Notes under the pieces: model-generated | What the model was told of the DNA's origin: nothing | Seen by the model: only the letters and a program-made list of their open reading frames with translations | The model's database searches: none | Source: Lineus longissimus | Taxonomy: Eukaryota > Nemertea > Pilidiophora > Heteronemertea > Lineidae | Reading direction: 5' to 3' | NCBI RefSeq assembly: GCF_910592395.1 | Contig: NC_088312.1 | Coordinates: 3,410,001 to 3,474,000 of the forward strand | DNA: 64,000 nt | In this document: positions 43,501-54,931 of the stretch, one piece after another | How the letters are laid out: each line of letters begins with the position of its first letter | Position numbering within the stretch: position 1 is the stretch's first letter | Position numbers and translations under genes: made by a program

Positions 43501-46500
43501 GATCGTCCAACTTCTGGTCACAACCAGATTTTGTAATTTAGCAGTTGTTTGCAGAACAAGACTAGCCCCTCCCTAGTCTCAATGATGCCCCCCCCCCCCT
43601 TATACGGCTATTATTTGGGGGAAATACAAGAAACGAGAAAACGATAAATGTTTGATGTTAAAGCTTCGGCCCGAAAAATGCCGTTTTTACGAAATTACCA
43701 ATTCCTTCAAATGCTACCAGAAACTTGGTGAGAACTCCATTCTGATTGTTTTTAATATTTTCCGTTGCCTCATGGCATATACATTAGGCCACGTGAATTT
43801 CGTTTCATTATAGAAGTCTTATCTATGGCCTTCCTCAGGAAAAAGGATCTTAACCGGGAAGTGACATGTCACAGGTCTATGTCATTGGTAGGTCTACTTT
43901 CAGTGTCAATCGGCGCGTCCTCCGACATGCGCGTTTTGGTTGTCTTGCATTGGAAATCTTGGCATTGATGTTCTTTGATGCCTTTCGCTTCATCTCAACC
44001 TCTCAAAATCCAAATAAGAATATCTGATACACTAAGACGTTAGCACGTTTCTGCATATAATACGTCTTTGTAAGCACAATACAAATAGCGCTCTTCGGTC
44101 AATGATATTTTGTAACAAAGATTCGGGGTGCGATATTCTCCAAATGATGTTAGAAGCTCTATGGCTAGTTTTGCTTTTTCATCTCTGCATTCCAAAGTTG
44201 AATTGGCAGAGGGATTACGCGATATTAAGAATCTTGGGAATGTCGAAAAAGAATCGGTCTTGCGTTGAAGCTGACCTTGACCTGTACGGCCATTGTTTGG
44301 TTAAAGTTCATAACCGGCTTTTGGTCAACCGGGAACCGTTTGGTTCTTCGACACACATCTGTAGGCTCCGTCGTTGTCCTGATGGCCTGATATTGTACAC
44401 CCTTGGCTACATTGACCAAAACCATAATGCTCATCACAGATCGTCAAATATTTTTGCAATATCATCATTTTACACCATCAGAAGAATGGGGAGTTTCATG
44501 CAATCAAACCACATTAAGCAATCAAGAAATAAATTGGCCGCTTCTTTGGCTTGGAAACCCGTCAAAAGCTTACAATGATAAGGATGGGGTTAGGCCGTTG
44601 GGATCTAGTTTGACACAAAAATAAGCTGAATTCGTTTCTTTTCAACAACGCGAATTGCATATGCATCGACTAGTATTGCTTTTTGCGGCGCAATGAGTTT
44701 GCTTTTTGAAGTCATGCGAATTCTGCGGCAGACTTGCTTCGTTATGTTGCCTCTCGCAGTAAGAGCTCCAGGTCTCTGTTTTTTACTCGACATGAAATTA
44801 GTTCGTGTTAGCGGTTCTTCCCTCACGCTGCATGCAGTAGCATTTGCATTTAATAGCTTAACATTAGTAGTTTGTTGAGAAGACATGCGAGAAGTATCTT
44901 TCTTGTTTCGCGGTTTCAATCGAAGGAGTTGCATTGGAATCCTTGTTAAGTTCACCTCTCACAAACAACAGCACGGCGAGCAGCGCTTTAAATCTATACT
45001 TTAATTATTAATAACTAGAGAGGTAGCGCACCCTTGTTGCTTGTCGTGATGGAATTCTTTTCCTCGTCATGACTCTACTTCACTCGTCTATTAAACAAGA
45101 GCCACCATCACTTTGTCACTCTTTCGCTTGAGAAATAAATCGGGCAGGTGTCCCCAAAGTTTTTCCCGAATGCGAACATGTGGATCAGGGCCAGGTACAA
45201 GTGTCAATACGTTTGTCACGTTGAAGATAATGTGCGATTAACACGCCGATGTCATTATCACCTGTTCGCCGACTCCATCCCTCGTCATCTAACATGTCAA
45301 TCTTTGGCCAATATCAACCCGTTTTCCCATCTCGTGTCTCCCAGACAGCTTCGTGATATCTTCAAACATACGAAGAGTGTTGCTATGTAGATAATAGGGA
45401 TAAGATTTTCCCTTGTGAAGATGGTCCCATAGCAATTGTGCTGAGATAGTGAAGAGGTAACGGAGTGCAGGAAGATTACACAAGGTCACGCCCAAGGACA
45501 TTAGGACCTGTTCTGTGGCTGTTGATCTGCAGAATGTACCTCGCTCGTTTGATCATGGTCTGAGCGTTTGGCGGTTCTTTTCAAAAGTAGTTTAGTACCG
45601 GTCTTTCTATCTATATGTATACGGTTCACAGCCATCCATGTATTCTTCATCAAGGGTTGCGTAGTGCAGTCCAAATCTTGAAGGTCAAGATGGGGTTATT
45701 CCTGGTGTCTCAAACTGCAACACATATGGACTCTGAGGTTCAACCGGCAGATACAGGATGACTATACCTGATCTGGTCAATCGTTCCAAAGAATTCTTAT
45801 CGATTTCCATCGTACGAAATATTGCGGAAGCACCATGACTTGTCTGTCCGCGGTCATGACTTATCTTTCAGATAAGATGGACTATTTCGAGGGAAATTTA
45901 TCATCTTTTCTCTTCCTCGGGTTAATGAGTGCAGATCATGTGAATTTGGTCAAGATAGGCAACCAAGTCCCCAGACTGCTTAAGAAGGAAACACTCACTG
46001 GAAAGATGCTAAAGTATTGAAATTCTAGACCTCTTTATTACATTTCCCATGATGATCTTGTCGGCAAAGGTTGATCGCACAATACCTTTCTTCCTCCTTG
46101 CGTTCGACTGGTCAAACTTTTACATTGTTGGTCCTGCGTGGCAGTATGACGCAAATTCGCCTGTTCCCCAAAGCTTTACATCTTGCAACTTAATTGACAA
46201 TTTCATCAAGACAACAGGACATTGGTCTTCAACGACGGAAAGGCTTGCGAAGTTGGTCATCGGGTCATGGGACTACAAGCTGTGTCTAACCCCCAACTTG
46301 ACACTGTAACACAAATAATGGCAATTTTCATATCTAAAAATTTATAATTTGATATCAGATTATTTTGACGGAAGGCTTCCCCGCTGTCTTTCCTCGCGGG
46401 GTTCGTTTAGTACATGTTTTGGTTGCTGTTTCGTGTTCCGGTTGTGGCCGTATCCTGTCCAATCATGCCGATGTAGCGTTGTAGTTTAGCAGGGTATCAC

Positions 46501-49500
46501 CGAGGGAAAACTGTTGCCATCATGTACAGTGGGCTTTGCGAGGTGATGACCCTTATAGCCCTTGGCTTATCCTACTCATTACCCACGTGCTGCTGATCAA
46601 CCCATCCTACCTGAAGCAAACTTGCTGTTCGATGGATTACTCTTGCTGAATCACGGACTTCAGATAATGTCATTAATGATCAAAAATTAGTAGACGTTCT
46701 TTTAGTGCATAATTTCATTAGAGATATGACAGCAAGATCTTGCTTCATTTGCCTTCATGAGAGTAATGAATCGATTACCAGTCAGCTCAAACCCTAATAT
46801 GACTACATGTAAATGATTAAATTTGACTTAATTTTATTTTCAAGTAAAATACAATACATAATAACTTGCCTGCACGTCATATGCACCAGTTCTATCATAT
46901 TTTGGCCCAAGTTATCGCAAAAAAACCGTCAATACGTCTTATATACAGACGTTGCGGAATGCGAACGCAGAGTTCCGTATGTCAATCAACAAGAAAGTAT
47001 GTTTATGCTTTAAACTGCGCTTTGTAATGTTAGTTTCTCGTCAATATGTAGGTCCGAGAAACATCATATCATTTTCACTGGAATAGCAACACAGCATGGA
47101 ACATAACAACTTAAGCAATGATCCATTGGTCTAGTTTTTCGTTGCTAACATTTCGGTCATGCCGCTTGCGCACTTATGATTACATCGTGCATTGCTTCTT
47201 AATCTTAGCACGGAACTGGCATGGCACTTACTACGATATTATGACATCTTCTTTAATGTTTCAAACTACTTAGAGCAGTCTCTTCCTCAGTCACATCGGT
47301 GGCAAATGATTGAATATCAACATATAATACCTGAAATAATGTTATAAAATGGCAGATGTTAAAATTATTTTTACCCAAAATTAAAACCGGTAAAGAAGTT
47401 ACAGTAATCGAAAGTGTATGAGATCAGCAGTGCAGTATTGATAATAGACTGCCGAAGAACAGATGAATAGAGTTTTTCTCTTTACGTTTTTTCTCTTGAT
47501 CGCTACATAAGTACCCATCTGTAAGGCTCTTAAAAGTACATGTAGCCAGAGGCAATTGAAGCTAACTGAAACAAGGTTAAACCTGAGAAAGCGGGTAATC
47601 CAATGAAATTAATAGCCAGATCCTTTGGAATTACCTCCAGAAAGTGATACCGGCCTACAACTAATTAGCTATTTTAAGTGAAGGTATCGTTACTTTCTAG
47701 TCAAGCTTACCTTTACTAATCAACCTTGCATGACCGGTTATTATTTCCACAGCTGGATGGCATTGTCTTAGATGAGCTGGATCAAAGAAAGTGTAGTCAT
47801 AGGCCGGTCAAACCCCCTCGTTGCTCGGGGCAAGACAGGTACCTAGTCTTAACCGAACGCTTTCCATATTTTTTATAGTTTTTGTTCATACATTACGCAG
47901 CATCAAAGAATCATTACTCTTTTACTGCATGCGTGATCGAACTATTGACGCGTCGAATATGCGGATTGTGCGGATTTGATGGCTTAAGCTACAAAGCTAT
48001 ATCAGAAATAATTTTCCCATGGTGTTTCGAAGTTGAGGTTTTTAATGTATGAACGAGCGGCTCGAAGCAGATGGACTGAGTGTCAATGAGTTTTGAGAGG
48101 AGTCAAATACACAAAATAGGAGCAAAGGCTAGTGCACAGGCCTTACATACATCAAGACTCCAGCATGTGAAGAAACCTTTCAAACAATAAGAAAGTGTTC
48201 ACAAAATATAAGTTATGGAAAAACAACGCGATATGCACAGACTATTATTGTTGTATATAGTCTTCTGTTATTTACAGCTGCTGGATGCCATCGTAATTAA
48301 AATTGCTCAATAGGGGGCGCCTTTGTTCTCCGGAATGGCAGGAATTCCTCTCTCTCCAACCTGTTTATAGTGAATTGGTGTAACATTTCTTTTTGCCTGC
48401 GGTTTCAGCAACTATCTGCTTTCTCTTACATCCTTGGTTAGATGAGAAGAGAAATTTCACTTACTACCTGCAATGTACCTTTAAATACCGCAGCCTCCTC
48501 AAAGCATTTGTTCTTTGTAACACACATTGTACTCCTTGTCTTGAAGATCAAGTGATTTTTCTGTAAAAATGAGGGTAGGGTTGTTCACAGCCATGTTCGT
48601 ATCAACAGTTTGACCTCACCTGTAACCGGCGTTCTTTAGTTTTGGCTAAAACGCCATTCGAGATTGTTCCAGTATAGATAAACGCAACGTAAAAAGCTAC
48701 GTAAGGAGCATGCTCCCGGGGAAACTGCACTTTTAAGTCCGTGCTGAAACATTGGCATCAAATATGACTTTGTGCTCTGAGCATCTTATAAGTAAAATAT
48801 TTTTCACGAGATCAAGCCATCATATGCTAACTAATTGATGAGCACGTGCCATGACCCACCGAAGAAGACGTCCAGTGATTGTGACGCTTTCGAAAGTAAC
48901 ATTATATATATGTTATAATCTTTGTTCTTTTATGAAATTTAGTAGGCCCTATATATTCAAAGCATCAATTTTTTGTCTTTTCAGATGCGTCACCCATGGC
49001 AGAGAGAAACTTTCCACCTTCCTTCTGGAACAGCCACTATCAACACGCCACGGCCGCCAGCGCGGCGCCGTCGCATCAAGATCTCCAGTTCCCGACAGAC
49101 CCGTACATGTCAACGGCAGCAGCTTCCTTACACGGTGTTACCGCACTCCACCAGGACCCCTGGCATCCGTATTCCCTCACCAGTCAAGCACACTCTTATC
49201 ACCGGCCCATGCACGATCTCCCCTATTCCAGCATGGCCGCCTCAAACAAATTCTCACCTCACTACAGCTCCTTGTTGATGCAGCCGTCCTCGATGAGGAC
49301 GGGGCGATGCGACTTGTCCAAGCCAGCGGAGACGTGGACGCCGCGGTATCATCATCACTCACACACGGAGACACTCAGTTCCGACCTTCTCTCACATCAT
49401 AATGCACACTTAGAATCGTCACATACGGGTATGTCAGGTGAGCAAAGGTCCAGTCACGTCAGGGGCATGCCCCCCAAAAAGGTCCTCCAACACCCTTGTG

Positions 49501-50027
49501 CTGGTTGCGCCAGGTGCGCCAAGCTTGATACAGAGCATGATGCGAAGGACGTGTTGGTTGATTCTTGCCATACTTTCCGATGTGGCAGCAGGGAGTAACT
49601 CAAGTCGTCTGAGGAAGACACATTGAAGATGTCACCCCATCGGTGTCCATGATTGTTGTAATTCCAGTGTTGTTCTTGACGGTCACTCGCACGTATAAAC
49701 CATGTCGTCAAGACAAAAAGGACTTCACATCATGTGGTATTGGCGCTAAGTATGGCGTTTTTATCAGCCTTTTAGATACGGTGGAGGTCCGTATAACCTT
49801 AGAAATTCTCAAATTCGTTGTCAAAAGACGTCTGGCGTATGTCCGCCAAAACCTGTCCAAGCGTCTCGCAGGAATTTTGAAATATAATGTAATAATTTGA
49901 TAGTTTATTCTCTGCGTACTGTATTCAACTGTTTGAATAACTTTACCTCGCTAAATTTTCAGGTTTAGAAACGGTGTCAGCGTCCGCGTTACCGGAGCCA
50001 TCAAGTAAGGACATGTATTGGTTTTAG
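40546..50027 (+). CDS. VGLL2: Vestigial-like transcription cofactor (VGLL2/vestigial type) with Tondu motif
   Basis: Nuclear cofactor that binds TEAD/Scalloped. Four exons: 40546-40623, 41746-42040, 48985-49437 and 49963-50027; phases 0, 1, 1 fit, giving 296 residues (human VGLL2 is 317). The start MSCVDIMYQPYASYFSPYHR matches the VGLL2 N-terminus. Exon 2 has the Tondu motif VLHTYFSGDISSVVDDHFTR, the TEAD interface, preceded by an acidic PKREDPEEEKE stretch. Exon 3 has the second VGLL2-type block MAERNFPPSFWNSHYQ followed by a His/Ser/Tyr-rich region. Exon 4 ends SSKDMYWF. For exon 2, I preferred GGAAAG|GTGAGT over an earlier GTAATT because it is the stronger donor. In animals vestigial/VGLL2 acts in muscle, wing or ectoderm patterning. 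The symbol is family-level; orthology to vertebrate VGLL2 rather than VGLL3 is likely but untested. Confidence 0.93.
42041..48984 (+). other. 6.9-kb VGLL intron
   Basis: Lies between the Tondu exon and the FWNSHYQ exon. Several open frames up to 158 codons (44102-44578) occur, but none has a recognisable domain, start context or splice partners. The size would allow regulatory elements, as expected for a developmental gene; I cannot point to one. Confidence 0.6.
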
Positions 50028-52530
50028 ACATTCAACGGGAACATTCAGGGATGACCGAAAGCAGACGAACGCTTTGGAAGTGCTAAAATCTACATTACTG
50101 GTCACGTGCAGTCACTGCACCAACCACAGTGCGTTATTTTAGAGTAACATTCTGTCAGTTTTGCTTTCGGAAAGGGTGAATGGTAGAAAAGTCAACATGG
50201 TTGTGATGTCTCCTTTTGACGAACGATTGATCCACTCGACTTCAATGTGCTAGAGATAAGGATGAGTTGTGTTTGCTAAAACGAACTGATACATGTAACT
50301 CCTCGGACAGGTCGTCACTAGTACTAGGGAAAAACAGTATTGGGACTTCGCGTCGTGGTTTTTAGCAAAATACGAATCGCGTTCTAGTGATATTTGCTCA
50401 TGAAACATGGAATGAAATCTGGAGTTGTACTCCGTCATTGCGCGCATTTGTCTTTCCGGTTTAGCGCGTGATCACGGCACAAACTTTGTTGCCAATGATG
50501 AGGCGAAGGGCGTCGCGGAGGATGGGGTATGTGCAATTCGATGATGAGACAGGACCTTGGTCCTAAATGACATATGGATAGAAATAACTTAAATTCTTGC
50601 CAAAAGAGAGAGATACCATGACAGTCAGTCACTCGTACATTGATCTCACGCCCAGGCGACAGGACGTTACAAACTCACGTGAGATCAATGAAAAAAGTCC
50701 CTCTTGCCAATATTTCCGTCATGTTTATTTAATTTGATGTAAATTATTGTTCATACTACTTTGTTGTGTAAATATTAGATTCCAAACCTGCGTGGATTGA
50801 AAGTCGCCCTTCTTGTTCTGTCACGTTTCGCTTGTTGTCCGACAGCTTGTTATACGTCCCCCTCTTCTACGGAAAATCAGTTGTCCCGTTGGCGGCAAGA
50901 CCTGTTTCAAAATATCTCTAGTCAAGAACCAAAGTGCTAGTAAGACTTACTGGCCTTTTCTGTAAAGTTTCCCCTAACTGGTACCAGGAGGCAATAATGG
51001 ACGTTATTTCCTCCTGCTGGTAACCATCACGTAGTGACCGTTTCTGCTTCATTGGACTAAATGACATACAAGGAGAAAAGGAACAAGACTGTATCTGGAA
51101 TTGTCAGGTTCTCCATAAAGTACGATGTTAGAGGAACACCGCTATCGTCGCCAATTGACCACAAAAGAAAACATGTCGAATCCAGTTAATAGATAAGGAT
51201 CCTCTGTCATCGTTGTCCACCGAAGCTCACAGTGACGAAATGAGCTCACATTTACCTCTGGTAGTGGGGGCGGGCAGGCCGGTGTAGAAGTTTAAAATGT
51301 CCTAGAAGAGATTGCCCGGGAAACAAAGGATTCTATTATGCGCTTCAATCTCTGAGCTATTAACGGTCAGGGTCTCTATAGAACCATATTGCAGAATACA
51401 ATAGGGCCGGACACTTTTTCCAGGGGGGCATTTGTTACTATTACACCGGTCTACTTTCATCGTAGCCTGATGTCAACACCTAAATCAATGTCTTACATTT
51501 GCTGTCTTATCCTTGGCTTTCGTGGTGTAAATATTCTTTTCAAAGGTTGTCTTAGAGTGCAACCTGTTGGTCTCGTACATCGGGTTAATCGTGTACATTT
51601 AATTGTGAGAATAATGTTATTAAAGAATAAACTATTTGTCCTCAATAACATTTGTGTCGAGCTATAATTGCGTCACATTCAACCGTTAGTTCCAGGGAAG
51701 TTGATAGTGCCATTGTTGTTTCCCTGCTTCTTCGCTCAAACACAATTGGCAATTGTTCAGGCAAACAATTAGCTGAGTCAGACCTTGCTACTTTCGCTTT
51801 TAAAAATCAAAAAGCGTGTCGAGTGGATTTTCGAGACACGGGTCTCGACTAAGAATTCGTTACTGGTATATGGCAATTTTGATTTCATAATCAATATGCT
51901 TCATGATCTGTCTACATGTATTTCGTGATGTCACAGTATTTCCTATAATGTCTGCCTTAATATATGAATAGGGCCATGTATATCATGCTGGATACCAGCC
52001 TCAAGGACTACCTCTTCACTTTAATTGGCGACCAAAGGCTATAATCGATCTGCGTATTCCATTGGCCCCAGAGACCCACCCCAAAATATCAATAGGCCCG
52101 TGTATGTATTTGCCTATAGTGCACTGATAATGGTGTCATCCGTTTGGTTACGAGAGACAGCGACGGCCATGATGTGAAATTCATGGATTATCGCTCAACT
52201 TGAATATAAGCGACTAGAAGAAGAGAGTACAGACGGATAAATCACCTCAACCGGTCCGAAGCGCCCGCTGCTGAGTGGGACGCGACAGGAGACCGCCCTG
52301 ATAGAGGTAGGTGAACGTGGTTTACGAGGCTGTGAAAATGTCGCCTCTAAAAAGATTGTCTCAAGTAACATGGTTGTGCTATGACTCTCCAACGGTCAGA
52401 CTAGGGCTGCTCAGCCGTGTCTCTCGATGGATCACGATGTATTAGTATAACCGGCATGTGGACGTCTATAAACAATCTTTGCCTCACACTTGGCTCGGAG
52501 AGGTCTAACGGTTGTACAGTCAATCAAAGT
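50028..52530. other. VGLL 3' flank and spacer
   Basis: Contains the inverted repeat at 50638-50690 and a possible polyadenylation signal AATAAA at 51626-51631, 1.6 kb after the VGLL stop. No further gene recognised. Confidence 0.4.
50638..50690. repeat. Perfect 13-bp inverted repeat
   Basis: CATTGATCTCACG at 50638-50650 and CGTGAGATCAATG at 50678-50690, separated by 27 bases. It can fold as a hairpin in either strand. Confidence 0.85.
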
Positions 52531-52745
52531 TGTACACTCAAAGTCACAGTCAAAATCACAGTCGTAGCCCCAGCCCCAGCCCCAGTCCAAGTCGTGGTCA
52601 CAATCACAATAACAGTCACAATGACCGTCACTTTCAAAGTCAGTGACGCAATTAGGATCACAATCACAGTAGGAATCAGTATCACCGTCACAATCAAAGT
52701 CACATACAGTCACAATCACAAACAAAATCGCAGTCACAGCCACGG
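52530..52745. repeat. Degenerate short tandem repeat (GTCACAATCACA-type)
   Basis: About 200 bp of recurring TCACAATCACA, GTCACAGTCA and GTCACTTTCAAAGTCA words, with a short CAGCCC run in front (near 52568). Frames open on both strands through it. It sits 170 bp before the Ala/Pro-rich exon, whose repeat content is different. Confidence 0.8.
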
Positions 52746-52918
52746 TTGTCTCGAGAAAGGACTGAAACGTCGCTTAATCACGTCGCTTGAAGAAGGAAAC
52801 CTTAAGCGTCACTTGTCCCCGAAAATAAGCTGTGAACTACTTCTCGTTGTCTCCACTTATAGTATATTCCATTTGTTTCTTGCCACTTAAAATGTGTTTC
52901 ATCTGTTTCAGTTTCGCC

Positions 52919-53743
52919 ATGAGGAAATATGTAGCCGCAACGGCCAAACTACTGATGCCATGGATGATAATAATCGTGTACACTGCACTTGTACTAGGCT
53001 TCACCCTTCCGTTCGCTGTCAAAGCCGCCCCGGCTCCAGCTCCAGCTCCTGCTGCACAAGCCGCCCCTGCTCCAGCTGGTCCAGCTCCAGCTCCTGCTCC
53101 TGCAGGAGCTGCACAAGCCGCCCCTGCTCCAGCTGGTCCGGCTCCTGCTCCTGCAACAGGAGCTGCACAAGCCGCCCCTGCTCCAGCTGGTCCGGCTCCT
53201 GCTCCTGCAACAGGAGCTGCACAAGCCGCCCCTGCTCCAGCTAGTCCGGCTCCTGCTGCCCCAAAAGCTGCTCCAGCAAAAGCTGCTCCAGCAAAAGCAG
53301 CTCCAGCCAAAGCTGCCCCAGCAAAAGCTGCTCCGGCAAAAGCTGCTCCGGCACCAGCTGGTCCGGCCCCAGCCCCAGCTGCAGCAGCCGCGCCACAACC
53401 AGCTGCAAATAATCAACCGGCAGCAGCTAACCCGGCCGCAGCAACAACAGCAGGAGCTGAGGCACCAGCTCTTCCAACAGTGGCACCATCAACCATCTTG
53501 AAACCAGTTGTGCCCGGAGCTCCTTCGACGACACGAAGTGGTCCACCACCTGCGCCAAACCGAGAACCTCCACCAGCAGTCCCGGCCAAACCAGGCGAGC
53601 AAAAGTTCCAGATCGTCACACCCATGAAGACACAACAGCAAGTCCAACCGCCAGCTCCGCCAAATCCTCCGGAGCAGCAGCGGCCGGCCCCCGCAGCAGC
53701 TCCAATACCACCGCCACAAAATAGGCATTACCAATATCCGTAA
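52919..53743 (+). CDS. Ala/Pro-rich low-complexity protein with signal-like N-terminus
   Basis: 274 codons from ATG 52919 to TAA 53741-53743. I chose this ATG because it follows a TGTTTCAG acceptor (leader 5' exon upstream not found) and opens a hydrophobic segment LLMPWMIIIVYTALVLGF ending FAVKA, which looks like a signal peptide or signal anchor. Then come about three copies of an 18-19-residue AAQAAPAPAGPAPAPA(T/P)G unit, five APAKA units, an Ala/Asn/Gln stretch and a Pro-rich tail with KFQIVTPMKTQQQV, ending in HYQYP. Composition suggests an extended, possibly O-glycosylated or cross-linked secreted structural protein, but no known family is recognised. Antisense and shifted frames are also open because of the repeat; this frame is chosen for its leader, stop position and non-repetitive tail. 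Confidence 0.65.
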   Translation: MRKYVAATAKLLMPWMIIIVYTALVLGFTLPFAVKAAPAPAPAPAAQAAPAPAGPAPAPAPAGAAQAAPAPAGPAPAPATGAAQAAPAPAGPAPAPATGAAQAAPAPASPAPAAPKAAPAKAAPAKAAPAKAAPAKAAPAKAAPAPAGPAPAPAAAAAPQPAANNQPAAANPAAATTAGAEAPALPTVAPSTILKPVVPGAPSTTRSGPPPAPNREPPPAVPAKPGEQKFQIVTPMKTQQQVQPPAPPNPPEQQRPAPAAAPIPPPQNRHYQYP

Positions 53744-53777
53744 TATTAGACTGGACTGACTGGGACTTACAGCATTA

Positions 53778-54127
53778 GGACATTTTGTCCCCGACGAATT
53801 CGCCTCCGAGGACAACATCCCTAGAGGACAATTCATCTCCGAGGACAAATATAGTCATCACTGGATATCTTAATTTCACCTGGGGGACAGTGCGTTGGCA
53901 ACATGGGAAAATTATACCTATACAATACTGCGAGGACATTCCTATCAGATAATTCGCACAGTGCTACCCACCAGGACGATTCGTCCAGTTACTCGTCGTC
54001 TTTGGACAATTTTCCGCATAGGACATTCGTCCTGAGACAATCAGTCAGCGAGGACACTTTGTCCAAATTCGGCTACGAGGATAATTTGTGCCAACGGGGC
54101 AAAGTGTCTCCATTGGACTAATCGTCC
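53778..54127 (+). repeat. Array of GGAC-(4-5 nt)-GTCC dyads in the 3' flank/UTR
   Basis: Five exact dyads: 53778-53790, 53974-53986, 54021-54032, 54052-54064 and 54115-54127. Degenerate relatives lie between them (GAGGACAACATCC, GAGGACAATTCATC, TTGGACAATTTTCC, GAGGATAATTTGTGCC). Spacer bases are mostly A/T. They lie between the stop of the Ala/Pro-rich gene and its likely polyadenylation signal. Confidence 0.8.
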
Positions 54128-54348
54128 AGCCTCATGAAATTCCCTACCAATATTGTCACTGACACCAGAAACAACGTGTCCCAGCATTGTCCTCGAGACA
54201 ACCTGCATGTTTTCTGGTACACCCTGTGTATTCTTTAAATGTGGATGGCTGTCAGTGGCCAGGATGAAGCATATGATTTATTTACTGATATTCGTACACG
54301 TAGAGTACAACTGCTCAAAAGTGCACAACCTCACATTTTCTGATCATC

Positions 54349-54354
54349 AATAAA
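54349..54354 (+). terminator. Polyadenylation signal AATAAA of the Ala/Pro-rich gene
   Basis: AATAAA about 605 nt after the stop codon at 53743, the first exact match on this strand. Confidence 0.5.
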
Positions 54355-54646
54355 GACCACATGTGGTATTTTCATACTCCTCGGGTGATTGGAATGATGT
54401 ACATGTACATGTACATAGAATTCCAAATGGACTTTTCGAGTAGGGGACATGAGTTGAAGAAATGGACAGCGCCAAATCCTTAGTGTAAACTTGCTGGAAC
54501 GCAGGTCGGTAGTCGTTTGAGACACCCTTTTCACATATTCGTGTGTGGTAGTTGTTCTATTGATGGATTCATCAAAATAATTCAATGCAAGGGCAAGGGA
54601 GCATTACCACATTGAGATAGTCTCAACCTGTCCCAATCCAGAGGGG

Positions 54647-54931
54647 TTTTTTACAGGTAGGTTCGTACCATTGTGTACATTGACAGCCAATCAGAGCTCA
54701 GTAACTTCGCCTGACGTCATCAAGTAAGAAACGCACGTGTTGTTAGTCAGTAAACAAGATCAGCGATGCACATTGACATATGGTGCGAGTTCGAATCTCC
54801 GAAGGACCCAAAAAATGTTTTTATTGCTTTTTTTCATTTACTTAATTATTTTGATAATAAATTTCTCTTCAGAAATTTGGTCTTTTTGTGCTGTCAATGT
54901 ACACAAAGGTTCGAACCTACCTGTAAAAAAA
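54647..54931. mobile_element. MITE-like element with 41-bp terminal inverted repeats
   Basis: Left end 54647-54687 (TTTTTTACAGGTAGGTTCG... ending GACAGC) is complementary, with about three differences, to right end 54890-54931 (GCTGTCAATGTACACAAAGG... ending TGTAAAAAA). The interior is about 200 bp, has no coding capacity and includes AGTTCGAATCTCC, similar to a polymerase III B box. A target-site duplication is not obvious. Likely a non-autonomous DNA transposon. Confidence 0.75.

Noticed and set aside
44102-44578. 158-codon plus-strand frame within the VGLL intron
   Set aside because: No domain, mixed-bias composition, no promoter or polyadenylation context; within chance for 7 kb of intron.
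52837-53416. Antisense frames over the Ala/Pro-rich exon (Gly/Ala-rich, Ser/Arg/Trp-rich)
   Set aside because: Open only because the GC-rich repeat lacks stops; the plus frame has the leader segment, the non-repetitive tail and a downstream polyadenylation signal.
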